A stretch of 44,189 nt of DNA from an uncultured Prevotellaceae bacterium (GCA_946415705.1 CAMKTN010000018.1:1-44189); one strand, 5' to 3'. Counted from the stretch's first letter, positions 7,522-18,216 are shown. The notes: a model not told the origin generated them from the letters alone. Program-made: numbers and translations.

Positions 7522-9465
7522 ATGAGCTATTTACAGTTTGACAAGACCTTGATGACAAACTTGGAGGAAGCTCTGAAGAAGGAGGTGCTGCGCAGCAATC
7601 GCTCCGGTGCTTACTCGTGTTCGACAATCCTGGATTGCAACACGCGCAAATACCACGGTCTGCTCGTTGTGCCTGTGCCTGAGTTGGACGACGAGAACCA
7701 TGTGTTGCTCTCGTCGCTCGATTGCACAGTCATCCAGCATGGCGCCGAATTCAACCTCGGACTCCACAAGTATCAAGGCGACAACTACAGTCCCCGCGGT
7801 CACAAATACATCCGCGAGTACGACTGTCAGCAAGTGCCCACAACCATCTATCGCGTCGGCGGCGTCATCCTGAAGAAGGAGCTGATGTTCCAGCACTTCG
7901 AGGACCGCGTACTGATTCGCTACACGCTCCTGGATGCCCACTCGAAGACGACCCTTCGTCTGCAGCCCTGGCTGGCCTTCCGCAGTGTGCGCGAGTTCAC
8001 ACACGAGAACCCGCGTGTCAACCGCGACTATCAGGAGGTGAAGAACGGCATCAAGACCTGCATGTACCCCGGCTATCCCGAGCTGTTCATGCAGCTGAAC
8101 AAAAAGTCCGAATGGGTATTCCGCCCCGACTGGTACCGCGGTGTTGACTACCCGAAGGAGACGGAGCGCGGCTATGCTTCAAACGAGGACCTCTACGTTC
8201 CCGGCTACTTCGAGTTCGACATCAAGAAGGGCGAGAGCATCGTCTTCGCCGCTGGCACCAAGGAGTGCAACCCCGCGAAGCTGAAGGATTTGGCCGACTA
8301 CGAGCTGAATATCCGCACACCGCGTGACAACTTCTACCACTGTCTGGTCAACAGCGCCCATCAGTTCATCAACAACCGCGATGGCGAAACCTACATCCTG
8401 GCTGGCTACCCGTGGTTCAAGTGCCGCGCCCGCGACCTGTTCGTCTCTCTGCCCGGTCTGACACTGACCAACGATGAGATTGATCACTTCGAGCGCGTGA
8501 TGGCCACCGCCGAGAAGGGCATCCGCGAGTTCATCGCCGGCAAGCCGCTCAGCGTGAGGATTTACGAGATGGAGCACCCCGACGTGCTCTTATGGGCCAT
8601 CTGGTGCATTCAGCAGTATTGCAAGTTCGTCGGCCTGGAGAAAGGTATTGAGAAATACGGCAGTCTGCAGCATGATATCATGGCCTTCCTCTACGCAGGC
8701 AAGCATCCCAACCTGTTCGTTCACGACAATGGCCTCGTATATGCCAACGGCCGCGACAAAGCCATCACATGGATGAACAGCAGCCAGAACGGACACCCCA
8801 TCGTGCCACGTTCGGGTTATATCGTTGAGTTCAACGCGCTGTGGTACAATGCACTGATGTTCAGCGCTCAGGTATGCCGCACGATGAACGAAGAATCAGA
8901 GGCCGCTCCCCTTGAGGGTCTGGCAGCGAAGTGCAAGAAGAGCTTCGTCGATACCTTCCTCAACGACTACGGCTATCTGCTGGACTACGTGGACGGTCAG
9001 ATGATCGACTGGAGCGTTCGCCCGAACATGATCTTCGCCTGCGCTTTCGACTATTCACCCCTCGATTCGAAGCAGAAGAAGGGCGTGCTCGATATGTGCA
9101 CCAAGGAGCTGCTCACCCCGAAGGGCCTGCGCACGCTGTCGCCCAAGAGCGGCGGCTACAACCCGATGTACGTCGGTCCGCAGGTGCAGCGCGACTACGC
9201 CTACCATATGGGCACCGCATGGCCCTGGCTGGCCGGCTTCTATCTGGAAGCTTGCCTGAAGGTCTTCGGTTACTCACGCGTCAGCTTCGTAGAGCGTCAG
9301 CTCGTAGGCTACGAGGAAGAACTCTTCTACCACTGCATCGGCACTCTGCCCGAGGTCTTCGACGGCAACCCGCCCTTCCATGGTCGCGGCGCTATGTCGT
9401 TTGCCATGAATGTGGCCGAGATCATGCGCGTGGTGAAGCTATTGGATAAATATATTATTGAATAA
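7522..9465 (+). CDS. Glycogen debranching enzyme (amylo-alpha-1,6-glucosidase)
   Basis: A 647-residue enzyme of the archaeal/bacterial debranching type, which hydrolyses alpha-1,6 branch stubs of glycogen. The N-terminal domain starts near RSNRSGAYSCSTILDCNTRKYHGLL, the characteristic entry of this family. The C-terminal (alpha/alpha)6-barrel region contains YPWFKCRARDLFVSLPGL near residue 295, SGYIVEFNALWYNAL near residue 435, and AYHMGTAWPWLAGFYLEA near residue 565, all rich in aromatic and acidic residues expected at the active site. It begins a three-gene run with a GT4 transferase (18 bases downstream) and a GH57 amylase. It appears intact and cytoplasmic (no signal peptide). Confidence 0.88.
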   Translation: MSYLQFDKTLMTNLEEALKKEVLRSNRSGAYSCSTILDCNTRKYHGLLVVPVPELDDENHVLLSSLDCTVIQHGAEFNLGLHKYQGDNYSPRGHKYIREYDCQQVPTTIYRVGGVILKKELMFQHFEDRVLIRYTLLDAHSKTTLRLQPWLAFRSVREFTHENPRVNRDYQEVKNGIKTCMYPGYPELFMQLNKKSEWVFRPDWYRGVDYPKETERGYASNEDLYVPGYFEFDIKKGESIVFAAGTKECNPAKLKDLADYELNIRTPRDNFYHCLVNSAHQFINNRDGETYILAGYPWFKCRARDLFVSLPGLTLTNDEIDHFERVMATAEKGIREFIAGKPLSVRIYEMEHPDVLLWAIWCIQQYCKFVGLEKGIEKYGSLQHDIMAFLYAGKHPNLFVHDNGLVYANGRDKAITWMNSSQNGHPIVPRSGYIVEFNALWYNALMFSAQVCRTMNEESEAAPLEGLAAKCKKSFVDTFLNDYGYLLDYVDGQMIDWSVRPNMIFACAFDYSPLDSKQKKGVLDMCTKELLTPKGLRTLSPKSGGYNPMYVGPQVQRDYAYHMGTAWPWLAGFYLEACLKVFGYSRVSFVERQLVGYEEELFYHCIGTLPEVFDGNPPFHGRGAMSFAMNVAEIMRVVKLLDKYIIE

Positions 9466-9483
9466 AGAAAGGAGGAAACAACT

Positions 9484-10758
9484 ATGAAAGTCTTAATGTT
9501 CGGATGGGAGTATCCTCCTCATGTATTTGGTGGACTCGCCACCGCTAATTATGGTATCACTCACGGTCTGAACGCCCTCGGCGATATGGAGACACTCCTG
9601 TGCCTCCCGCGTCCCTTCGGCGATGAAGAGCAGGATGCCTGCAAGATTATTGGCATGAACTCAGTGCCCATCGCATGGCGCGATGTCAACTACGACTACG
9701 TACGTCAGCGCCTGGGTAATATCATGTCACCAGACGATTACTATCGCTATCGCGAGCACATCTATGCCGACTTCAACTACATGCACGTCAACGACTTGGG
9801 CTGCATGGAGTTTGCAGGCGGTTACCCCAGCAATCTCACCGAGGAGATCAACAACTACTCCATCATCGCAGGTGTCGTAGCCCGCACGGAGCAGTTCGAC
9901 ATCATCCACGCTCACGACTGGCTCACCTACCCCGCCGGCATCCACGCCAAGCAAGTCTCGGGCAAGCCCCTCGTCATTCACGTTCACGCCACCGACTTTG
10001 ACCGCTCCCGCGGTAATGTGAACCCCACGGTCTATGGCATCGAGCGCAACGGTATGGACAACGCCGACTGCATCATGTGTGTATCGGAGCTGACACGCCA
10101 GACGGTCATCAACCACTACGGTCAGGATCCCGCCAAGTGCTTCGCCATGCACAACGCCGTGTATCCCCTGGCTCCTGAGCTGCAGGAGATCGTGGCCCAG
10201 CGCCTCCCCTATAAGGAGCGCAAGGAGAAGGTCATCACCTTCCTGGGACGTATCACCATGCAGAAAGGCCCCGAGTACTTTATCGAAGCTGCCAAGCGCG
10301 TGCTCGAGCGTACGAACAATGTTCGCTTCTGCTTCGCCGGTTCGGGCGACATGATGAACGACATGATCAATATGGCCGCAGCCTACGGCATCGCAGACCG
10401 CTGCCACTTCCCCGGCTTCATGAAGGGCAAGCAGGTGTTCGAGATCTTCCGCGACTCCGATGTCTATGTCATGCCCTCTGTCTCAGAGCCCTTCGGCATC
10501 AGTCCGCTGGAGGCCATGCAGAGCGGGGTGCCCAGCATCATCTCCAAGCAGAGCGGCTGCGCCGAGATCCTCGACAAGTGTATCAAGACCGACTACTGGG
10601 ACATCGACGCGATGGCCGATGCGATGTACAGCCTCTGCACCAACGACTCCCTGCACGAATACCTGCAGGTCGAGGGCAAGAAGGAAGTCGATGGCATCAC
10701 CTGGGAAAAGGTCGGCGAGCGCATTCGCAAGCTCTATGACCAGTGCCTGGCTAGATAA
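9484..10758 (+). CDS. GT4 glycosyltransferase, glycogen synthase-like
   Basis: A 424-residue GT-B fold transferase. The N-terminal acceptor domain opens with GWEYPPHVFGGLATA, the Gly-rich loop seen in glycogen/starch synthase-type enzymes. The C-terminal donor domain has FLGRITMQKGPEYFIEAA and the nucleotide-sugar motif EPFGISPLEAMQSG (E-x7-E). It lies 18 bases after the debranching gene behind a GGAGG-like stretch and 40 bases before the amylase gene, which suggests a role in alpha-glucan building or remodelling. The donor (UDP- or ADP-glucose) cannot be told from motifs. Three distinct synthase-like enzymes occur in this window (GT4, GT5-like, GT3). Confidence 0.85.
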   Translation: MKVLMFGWEYPPHVFGGLATANYGITHGLNALGDMETLLCLPRPFGDEEQDACKIIGMNSVPIAWRDVNYDYVRQRLGNIMSPDDYYRYREHIYADFNYMHVNDLGCMEFAGGYPSNLTEEINNYSIIAGVVARTEQFDIIHAHDWLTYPAGIHAKQVSGKPLVIHVHATDFDRSRGNVNPTVYGIERNGMDNADCIMCVSELTRQTVINHYGQDPAKCFAMHNAVYPLAPELQEIVAQRLPYKERKEKVITFLGRITMQKGPEYFIEAAKRVLERTNNVRFCFAGSGDMMNDMINMAAAYGIADRCHFPGFMKGKQVFEIFRDSDVYVMPSVSEPFGISPLEAMQSGVPSIISKQSGCAEILDKCIKTDYWDIDAMADAMYSLCTNDSLHEYLQVEGKKEVDGITWEKVGERIRKLYDQCLAR

Positions 10759-10762
10759 AAAT

Positions 10763-10796
10763 AACTCTAAACTTTAAACTCTAAACTCTAAACTAA
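10763..10796 (+). repeat. Heptamer array TCTAAAC before the GH57 gene
   Basis: Four to five copies of TCTAAAC/TTTAAAC fill the short spacer between the GT4 and GH57 genes and end only a few bases before the ATG at 10799. Confidence 0.8.
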
Positions 10797-10798
10797 AT

Positions 10799-12250
10799 AT
10801 GAAGACCATCTGTCTTTATTTCGAGATTCACCAGAATGTGCATCTCAAGCGCTATCGCTTCTTCGAGATTGGTAAGGATCATTACTATTTCGACGATTAC
10901 GAAAACGAGCGTGGCATCACCGACACCGCTGAGCGTTCCTACATTCCCGCCCTCAAGACCTTCCTGGAGATGGCCAAGATGTATGGCAAAGCCTTCAAAG
11001 TGGCGTTCTCCATCAGCGGCTGCGCCATCGAACTGCTGGAGCAGTATGCCCCCGAAGTCATTGAGCTGCTGCAGGAACTCAACGAAACCGGTTGCGTGGA
11101 ATTTCTGGCCGAGCCCTACAGCCACGGCCTCAGCTCACTGGCCAACGAGGATGTGTTCCGCGATGAGGTAGCCCGTCAGGCCAAGAAGATGAAGGAGCTC
11201 TTCGGCAAGAAGCCCACCGTGCTGCGCAACAGCTCGCTCATCTATAGCGACGATATCGGCGGCCTCGTTGCCGACATGGGCTATAAGGGTATGATTGCCG
11301 AGGGTGCCAAGCACGTGCTCGGTTGGAAGTCACCGCATTTCCTGTACCACTGCAACCAGAATCCCAACCTGAAGCTGTTGCTGCGCGACTACAAGCTCAG
11401 CGATGACATCAGCCTGCGCTTCAACGACAGCTCATGGAACGAATACCCCCTCTTCGCTGACACCTATATCGACTGGATTTCCCAGCTCCCCGAAGAGGAG
11501 AAGGTCATCAACATCTTCATGGAGCTCTGCGCTCTCGGCATCTATCAGCCGCTGAGCAGCAATATCCTGGAGTTCATCAAGGCCCTGCCCGCAGTGGCCA
11601 AGGATCGCGGCATCACCTTCGCTACTCCCAGCGAGATCATCGCCAAGAGCAAGAGCGTGGCTCAGCTGGATGTTCCCTACCCCATGTCCTGGAACGACGA
11701 GGAGCGCGACACCAGCTGCTGGCTCGGTAATGTCATGCAACGCGAAGCCTTCCAGAAGCTCTACAGCGTCGCCGAGCGCGTGCTCATCTGCAAGGACCGT
11801 CGCATCACACAGGACTGGGACCGCATCCAAGCCTCCAACAACTTCCGCTTCATGACCACGAAGAATATGGGTACAGGCTTCTATCGCGGCATCTACGACA
11901 GTCCCTACGACGCTTTCACGAACTATATGAACATCCTGGGCGACTTCATCAACCGCGTCAATGCCCTCTATCCGCTCGACATTGAGAACGACGAGCTCAA
12001 CGCGCTGCTGACAACTATCCGCAACCAGGCCGACGAAATCAATGTCAAGGACGCTGAGATCAACCGCCTGCAAGCTCGTCTGTCCAAGTTCGAGCCCGTT
12101 GTCAAGGAGGAAAAGAAGGCTCCTGCCAAGAAAGCAGCTCCCGCCAAGAAGGCCGCGCCTGCAAAGAAGGCAGAACCTGCAAAGAAAGCTGAGCCCAAGG
12201 CAGCTCCTGCCAAGAAGGCACCTGCCAAGAAGCCCGCTGCCAAGAAATAA
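10799..12250 (+). CDS. GH57 alpha-amylase-type glycosidase with lysine-rich tail
   Basis: A 483-residue protein. Its first about 400 residues look like the glycoside hydrolase 57 catalytic barrel: an N-terminal YFEIHQNVH (the HQ region), then SGCAIELLEQ, and EFLAEPYSHGLSSL with acidic residues. GH57 members cleave or rearrange alpha-1,4 glucans, and there is no signal peptide, so it should act on intracellular glycogen. After a short coiled-coil-like stretch (DEINVKDAEINRLQ), residues 439-483 are a repetitive Lys-Ala-Pro tail of the form PAKKAAPAKKA, similar in composition to histone H1-like tails. The tail is in frame, uses the same codons as the rest and ends at a strong terminator, so it is a real part of the gene product. 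Confidence 0.85.
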   Translation: MKTICLYFEIHQNVHLKRYRFFEIGKDHYYFDDYENERGITDTAERSYIPALKTFLEMAKMYGKAFKVAFSISGCAIELLEQYAPEVIELLQELNETGCVEFLAEPYSHGLSSLANEDVFRDEVARQAKKMKELFGKKPTVLRNSSLIYSDDIGGLVADMGYKGMIAEGAKHVLGWKSPHFLYHCNQNPNLKLLLRDYKLSDDISLRFNDSSWNEYPLFADTYIDWISQLPEEEKVINIFMELCALGIYQPLSSNILEFIKALPAVAKDRGITFATPSEIIAKSKSVAQLDVPYPMSWNDEERDTSCWLGNVMQREAFQKLYSVAERVLICKDRRITQDWDRIQASNNFRFMTTKNMGTGFYRGIYDSPYDAFTNYMNILGDFINRVNALYPLDIENDELNALLTTIRNQADEINVKDAEINRLQARLSKFEPVVKEEKKAPAKKAAPAKKAAPAKKAEPAKKAEPKAAPAKKAPAKKPAAKK

Positions 12251-12267
12251 CTAACTGGCATACAAGC

Positions 12268-12305
12268 AATAAGCCATCCCGTTCTGGGATGGCTTATTTT
12301 TTTAT
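12268..12305 (+). terminator. Rho-independent terminator of glycogen cluster I
   Basis: A perfect 13-bp stem (12268-12280 with 12286-12298), a 5-base loop and a following T run. It lies 18 bases after the GH57 stop and separates it from the convergent DUF4270 gene. Confidence 0.9.
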
Positions 12306-12319
12306 GATGTCAGCAAGCT

Positions 12320-13753
12320 TTATCTGGTGTACATGCTATAAATCACCTGCATGGACTGCACCTTCGTGCCTCCCACGAGGCGCGCGCTGCACAGCGAGAA
12401 ATCATGCTGCACACTCGTCACCACATTGGACGAGTTCGTTGATGTCACCACAGGCACCAGCCACACGCGGTTCCAGTACGGATTGGCTGCGTTATACTCT
12501 TCCGACGTCAGCCCTTCGCTTTCCATCGTTGCCTTCTTGGAACGGTAGAGATTGGACACCAGTGTGTTGATGTTCGTAAAGGTATAAGTGTTGGCTCCCG
12601 AATCGAAGTTCGACACGAAAGACACTTTCCCATCCGCCACCTGACGCTCCGCGAAGAATGTATCGTAGGCCGTGCGGCGCACTAAAAGCAGCGTGGAAGG
12701 CGTGCCAAAGGCGCTGCTGGTGGCGCCATCGTTCAAGCGCGTCATCACGATACGCGCACGGCTGATGCTGTCGTTGTCATGACCCTCGTAGATCTCATCA
12801 ATGGGCAGGATCAGCTCCGTAGCAATACCGGCAGGCGACGTCACATAGGTGAACGCTTCCAGCGGATTGCCCTGGGCATCGTTGGTCGTAGCCAGCAGCT
12901 CATCGAGACCCTTGTTCTCGATGCGCGTGCTCTGGATGACCTCCTGCGTGGCCGAGAAGCGCACTACGCCATCGACCTCTGCGCCATCGTCATCCAAGTA
13001 GCGGAAGCGCACGTTGATGACACACACGTCAATGGTCAGCATCGCCCCGCTACCGTTCTTCAAGTGGAAATAGTAGCCTGGCAACACATTATGGATGAAT
13101 TGGTAGGAGTCCTTGAAATACTCAGGATGGTCCACCATCGCCTGCAGGATAGACTGGCCGTCTTCCGTGGGCATCGTGAACTTGATATTCTTGTAATACC
13201 CTTCGCTGGAGCGTTCCTCGTCGCTTACCGTCTGGTCTTCAGCCGTGAAGGTCTTCTCGACAACGGGTGTGGGGCGCAGCGGGTTCACGAATTCCATGAG
13301 ATTCTGATCGGTGTAGTATGTCTTCGCCTCGCTCAGCACATTGTTCTTGTCCAACTCATAGACCTCCATCTTCAGGGGGCTATAGCCGTCGCCCTTATAG
13401 GAGTTGATATACAAGCGCAGCTCCATACCGTCGCAGATCACCTTTCCGGCGTTATCCTTCACAAGTCTGTCCGTGCTGGGCAGCGTGTAGTCCTCGCTCG
13501 TGTGGAACTGTGCCAGGAAGTCCGCAGTGACATCGATGTCCGAAGCGCTGTCGTTCACACGACCGAAATAGCTCTTGCTGCTGGTTGCCGATACGGCACC
13601 GAGCTTCACGGAACGCGTAGTAAAATCGAATTTCTTGGTAGAAGAGACCATGATATCGGAATCCGCAGGGATGCCTATCGTGTCTGTATCATCAGCACAG
13701 CCCGTGAAGAGCGCTAACGCGCATAATGCTATGCCGGCAAATCGTAGTTTCAT
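12320..13753 (-). CDS. DUF4270 family lipoprotein
   Basis: This 477-residue protein has a lipoprotein signal: a hydrophobic core, then LFTGC with Cys19 as the lipidation site. The mature protein is beta-rich, beginning DDTDTIGI and carrying the SYFGRV segment typical of DUF4270 proteins of Bacteroidetes, whose function is unknown. It ends at 12320, next to the cluster I terminator. The gene begins 36 bases after the stop of the GT5-like gene on the same strand, so both are probably one transcript from the promoter at 14667. A link to glucan metabolism is positional only. Confidence 0.8.
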   Translation of the reverse strand: MKLRFAGIALCALALFTGCADDTDTIGIPADSDIMVSSTKKFDFTTRSVKLGAVSATSSKSYFGRVNDSASDIDVTADFLAQFHTSEDYTLPSTDRLVKDNAGKVICDGMELRLYINSYKGDGYSPLKMEVYELDKNNVLSEAKTYYTDQNLMEFVNPLRPTPVVEKTFTAEDQTVSDEERSSEGYYKNIKFTMPTEDGQSILQAMVDHPEYFKDSYQFIHNVLPGYYFHLKNGSGAMLTIDVCVINVRFRYLDDDGAEVDGVVRFSATQEVIQSTRIENKGLDELLATTNDAQGNPLEAFTYVTSPAGIATELILPIDEIYEGHDNDSISRARIVMTRLNDGATSSAFGTPSTLLLVRRTAYDTFFAERQVADGKVSFVSNFDSGANTYTFTNINTLVSNLYRSKKATMESEGLTSEEYNAANPYWNRVWLVPVVTSTNSSNVVTSVQHDFSLCSARLVGGTKVQSMQVIYSMYTR

Positions 13754-13789
13754 AGAGATGGTATAAAATCAATGGATGTTGACGCAGTG

Positions 13790-14638
13790 TTACATGTCCG
13801 GATCCTCAATAGGCGTCTTACCCTCGCTCCAAATGCTGTCGAAGAAGTCAACCACCTGCGTGGAGGCATCGGGACTCTTCACATCTACAGGCCCGAAGAT
13901 CGGCAGGCCGAGTTCCTTGGCATAGTCCACGAGCTCCTGGTTGATGCAGGACTCCGTCAGCAGCATACCATTGCTGTTGCGCAATGCCAGCTTGTAGAGG
14001 TCCATCATCGTGGCGTCCTCGGGGAAGCCCTCCAGGTCGCTGTCCGCGAGCCCCTTGAACTTCAGGTTCGCACGGAACTGCTGCGTCAGCGGCAACTTCA
14101 GGTCATCACCAGCGGGTGTGAAGATGATGCGGCTGTCGCGGTACGACGGTTCCTCGCGGTACGATGTCTTGATATACAACGGTGCCACCGCCGAGATCCA
14201 CCCCTGACAGTGGATGATGTCCGGCACCCAACGCAGCTTCTTCACCGTCTCCAGCACGCCACGGGCGTAGAAGATCGCACGCTCGCCATTGTCCTCATAC
14301 TCGTTGCCCTCTTCATCGCAGGCCTCCAAGCGCTTCATGAAATAGTCATCATTATCTATGAAATACACCTGCATGCGCGCTGAGGGGATGGAGGCCACCT
14401 TAATGATGAGCAGATGGTCCGTCTCGTCGATGATCAAGTTCATTCCTGACAAGCGTATCACCTCGTGCAGCTGGCTGCGGCGTTCATTGATGCCGCCCCA
14501 TTTGGGCATGAAGGTGCGAATCTCACGTCCCTTCTCCTGAACGAACTGAGGCATCTTACGACCCAACAACGACACGTCCGTATCGGGCAGATACGGGGTG
14601 ATTTCCTGTGTGATGAATAATACTCTTTTGGACTTCAT
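13790..14638 (-). CDS. GT5-type glycogen/starch synthase, N-terminal domain only
   Basis: The protein starts KSKRVLFITQEITPYLPDTDV and has the N-terminal catalytic-domain features of glycogen synthases: an entry strand, PDIIHCQGWISAVAPLYIKT in the middle (equivalent to the PDIVHAHDW block) and an IIFTPAGDDLKLP segment. With 282 residues it lacks the C-terminal donor-binding half (no E-x7-E block), so it is about 60 percent of a full GlgA. I prefer the ATG at 14638 (MKSKRVL) to the one at 14650, because the promoter at 14667-14674 leaves a more normal leader. Such short synthases recur in Bacteroidetes, so it may be a genuine short family rather than a broken gene. Its catalytic competence is uncertain. 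Confidence 0.75.
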   Translation of the reverse strand: MKSKRVLFITQEITPYLPDTDVSLLGRKMPQFVQEKGREIRTFMPKWGGINERRSQLHEVIRLSGMNLIIDETDHLLIIKVASIPSARMQVYFIDNDDYFMKRLEACDEEGNEYEDNGERAIFYARGVLETVKKLRWVPDIIHCQGWISAVAPLYIKTSYREEPSYRDSRIIFTPAGDDLKLPLTQQFRANLKFKGLADSDLEGFPEDATMMDLYKLALRNSNGMLLTESCINQELVDYAKELGLPIFGPVDVKSPDASTQVVDFFDSIWSEGKTPIEDPDM

Positions 14639-14666
14639 ATGGCGCGTCATTATAACTTTCCGAGTG

Positions 14667-14674
14667 CAAAGATA
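14667..14674 (-). promoter_or_regulatory. -7 element for the GT5-like / DUF4270 operon
   Basis: The minus strand reads TATCTTTG, an exact TAnnTTTG match, 28 bases upstream of the preferred ATG at 14638. Confidence 0.65.
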
Positions 14675-14798
14675 TATAAAAAAATCGGGTTATTTGCAAT
14701 TATTAGCGCAAGAAAGTATGTGAAAAGGGCATTTTTTGCATTTTATTTGCGTTTTTGCTTCTTCATTTGGCATTTTATGTGTTATTTTGCACCCTGAA

Positions 14799-15644
14799 AT
14801 GAAGATTATACATCACATCCAAGAACTCAAGGCCGAAATGTCCGCAGCACGAGCTGCTGGCAAAAGCATTGGCCTCGTGCCGACGATGGGTGCCCTCCAC
14901 GAGGGCCACGCCTCGCTCGTGCGTCGATCGGTAGCTGAAAACGACGTGACCGTCGTCAGCATCTTTCTCAATCCCACACAGTTCAATGACCCTCGCGACC
15001 TGGAGCGCTACCCTCGCACCCTCGATGCCGACTGCGCATTGCTGGAGGCCTGCAAGGCACAGATCGCCTTCGCGCCCAGCGTGGCTGAAGTATATCCTGA
15101 GCCCGACACGCGCCACTTCTCCTACCCGCCCACTGACAGCGTGATGGAAGGTGCCATGCGCCCGGGACACTTCAACGGCGTCTGCCAGATCGTCTCCAAG
15201 CTGTTCAGCTTCGTGGAGCCCGACCGCGCCTACTTCGGCGAGAAGGACTTCCAGCAGATTGCCGTCATCCGCCGCATGGTGGCCGACCTAGGCTTCCAGC
15301 TGCAGATCGTCCCCTGCCCCGTTGTGCGCGAAGACAGCGGCCTCGCCCTCTCCAGCCGCAACAGCCTCCTCAGCCCCGAGGAGCGCGCCATCGCCCCTCA
15401 GATCTACGCCGCCCTCAAGGCCAGCTGCGCGTTCGCTCGTTCACACAGCGTTCAGCTCACACGTGAATACGTGGAAGCGCGCGTGAACGCCGTCCCCGGC
15501 CTGCGCGTAGAGTACTACTCCATCGTAGATGCCGCGACGCTCGCCGATGTCAACGACTGGAGCGATGCCCCAGAGGTCGTGGGTTGCATCACCGTCTATT
15601 GCGGCAGCAAACCCATCCGCCTGATTGACCATATACACTATTAG
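14799..15644 (+). CDS. panC: Pantothenate synthetase PanC
   Basis: PanC joins pantoate and beta-alanine with ATP in coenzyme A synthesis. From ATG 14799 the product is 281 residues, the usual size. The frame is open upstream to 14736, but that adds 21 hydrophobic residues unlike the family, whose N-terminus is a strand such as MKIIHHIQEL. Visible motifs are PTMGALHEGHASLVR (HIGH-like ATP site), FLNPTQFN, the pantoate-binding region around RPGHFNGVCQIVSKLF, FGEKDFQQ, and REDSGLALSSRN (KMSKS-like loop). panD follows after 30 bases, so both form an operon; beta-alanine for PanC is made by PanD. A TATTTTG stretch lies 9 bases before the ATG, but the spacing is one base short of the consensus. Confidence 0.94.
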   Translation: MKIIHHIQELKAEMSAARAAGKSIGLVPTMGALHEGHASLVRRSVAENDVTVVSIFLNPTQFNDPRDLERYPRTLDADCALLEACKAQIAFAPSVAEVYPEPDTRHFSYPPTDSVMEGAMRPGHFNGVCQIVSKLFSFVEPDRAYFGEKDFQQIAVIRRMVADLGFQLQIVPCPVVREDSGLALSSRNSLLSPEERAIAPQIYAALKASCAFARSHSVQLTREYVEARVNAVPGLRVEYYSIVDAATLADVNDWSDAPEVVGCITVYCGSKPIRLIDHIHY

Positions 15645-15646
15645 TT

Positions 15647-15672
15647 GAAAGTTTAAGGTTTAAAGTTTAAAG
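15647..15672 (+). repeat. Short-period GTTTAAA array between panC and panD
   Basis: Three to four copies of a GTTTAAA/GGTTTAA unit fill the panC-panD spacer and stop two bases before the panD ATG. Confidence 0.75.
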
Positions 15673-15674
15673 CT

Positions 15675-16019
15675 ATGGTCATAGAAGTCATCAAGAGCAA
15701 GATACACTGCGCCACCGTCACGGAGGCCAACCTTCACTACATGGGCAGCATCACCATCGACGAGGCCCTGATGGAAGCCGCAGGCCTCATCGCCGGCGAA
15801 CGCGTCTATATCGTGAACAACATGAACGGCGAGCGCTTCGACACCTATATTATTAAGGGCCCTCGAGGCAGCGGCTGTATCTGCCTCAACGGCGCCGCAG
15901 CGCGTAAGGTGCAGGTGGGGGACATCGTCATCATCATGTCCTACGCCCAAATGGACTTCGAGGAAGCCAAGACCTTCACGCCCAAGATCATCTTCCCCGA
16001 CGAACACAACCGAGTGTAA
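15675..16019 (+). CDS. panD: Aspartate 1-decarboxylase PanD
   Basis: PanD makes beta-alanine from aspartate. It is a pyruvoyl enzyme activated by self-cleavage between Gly24 and Ser25, both present here at exactly those positions in YMGSITID. Lys9 in the IKSKIH strand and the [19 protein letters not shown] segment are also conserved. The protein has 114 residues, slightly below the 115-130 typical of the family. The ATG at 15675 follows an AT-rich repeat spacer. A hairpin terminator lies right after the stop. Confidence 0.95.
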   Translation: MVIEVIKSKIHCATVTEANLHYMGSITIDEALMEAAGLIAGERVYIVNNMNGERFDTYIIKGPRGSGCICLNGAAARKVQVGDIVIIMSYAQMDFEEAKTFTPKIIFPDEHNRV

Positions 16020-16028
16020 TAAACGAAA

Positions 16029-16062
16029 GAAGCCGCCCCTGTTTGGAGCGGCTTCACTTTTC
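16029..16062. terminator. Terminator between convergent panD and mce
   Basis: An 8-bp perfect stem GAAGCCGC/GCGGCTTC (16029-16036 with 16048-16055) can be extended by three pairs with one G-T. A T-rich stretch follows on the plus strand. It can end the panCD transcript and possibly the opposing one. Confidence 0.75.
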
Positions 16063-16073
16063 TCTGTTTCCCT

Positions 16074-16487
16074 TTACTTGTTGGGATCTTCGCAGAGCTC
16101 TGTGAGGATACCCACGGTGCTCTTCGGGTGCAGGAAAGCAATCTGCAGACCGTCAGCGCCCTTGCGGGGAGCCTTGTCAATCAGGCGGATGCCCTTGCCG
16201 TCGCATTCTGCGAGAGCCTCAGCCACACCGTCCTCGATGCAGAAAGCCACGTGGTGAATGCCGCGACCGCCATTGTCGAGGAACTTCTGCACGGTGCTCT
16301 CGGGGCATGTGGGCTCCAGCAGTTCCAGCTTCACCTCGCCCACCTTCATGAAGGCAGTCTTCACCTTCTGGTCCTCAACGACCTCGGTCTTGTAGCACTT
16401 CAGACCCAGTACATTCTCGAAATAAGGCAGCACTTCGTCGATGCTCTGCACGGCGATGCCCAGATGTTCAATCTTAGAGATTTTCAT
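16074..16487 (-). CDS. mce: Methylmalonyl-CoA epimerase
   Basis: This enzyme interconverts (R)- and (S)-methylmalonyl-CoA, a step in the succinate-propionate route of Bacteroidetes. The 137-residue vicinal-oxygen-chelate protein has two paired modules. Metal ligands are visible as His in KIEHLGIAV, His in GIHHVAFCIED and Glu in VGILTELCED, and LELLEP is the conserved strand in between. It is 61 bases downstream of the ABC-F gene on the same strand and may share its promoter. ATG start at 16487. Confidence 0.93.
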   Translation of the reverse strand: MKISKIEHLGIAVQSIDEVLPYFENVLGLKCYKTEVVEDQKVKTAFMKVGEVKLELLEPTCPESTVQKFLDNGGRGIHHVAFCIEDGVAEALAECDGKGIRLIDKAPRKGADGLQIAFLHPKSTVGILTELCEDPNK

Positions 16488-16548
16488 GATGTTTTGTAAG
16501 TTAAATTTATGAATGATAGATTGTTATGAAACTTCAGAAAAGCGCGCG

Positions 16549-18216
<1,668 letters not shown>

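Noticed and set aside
14736..14798. Longer PanC with 21 extra N-terminal residues.
   Set aside because: The extra hydrophobic residues are absent from the family, and ATG 14799 gives the standard N-terminus and length.
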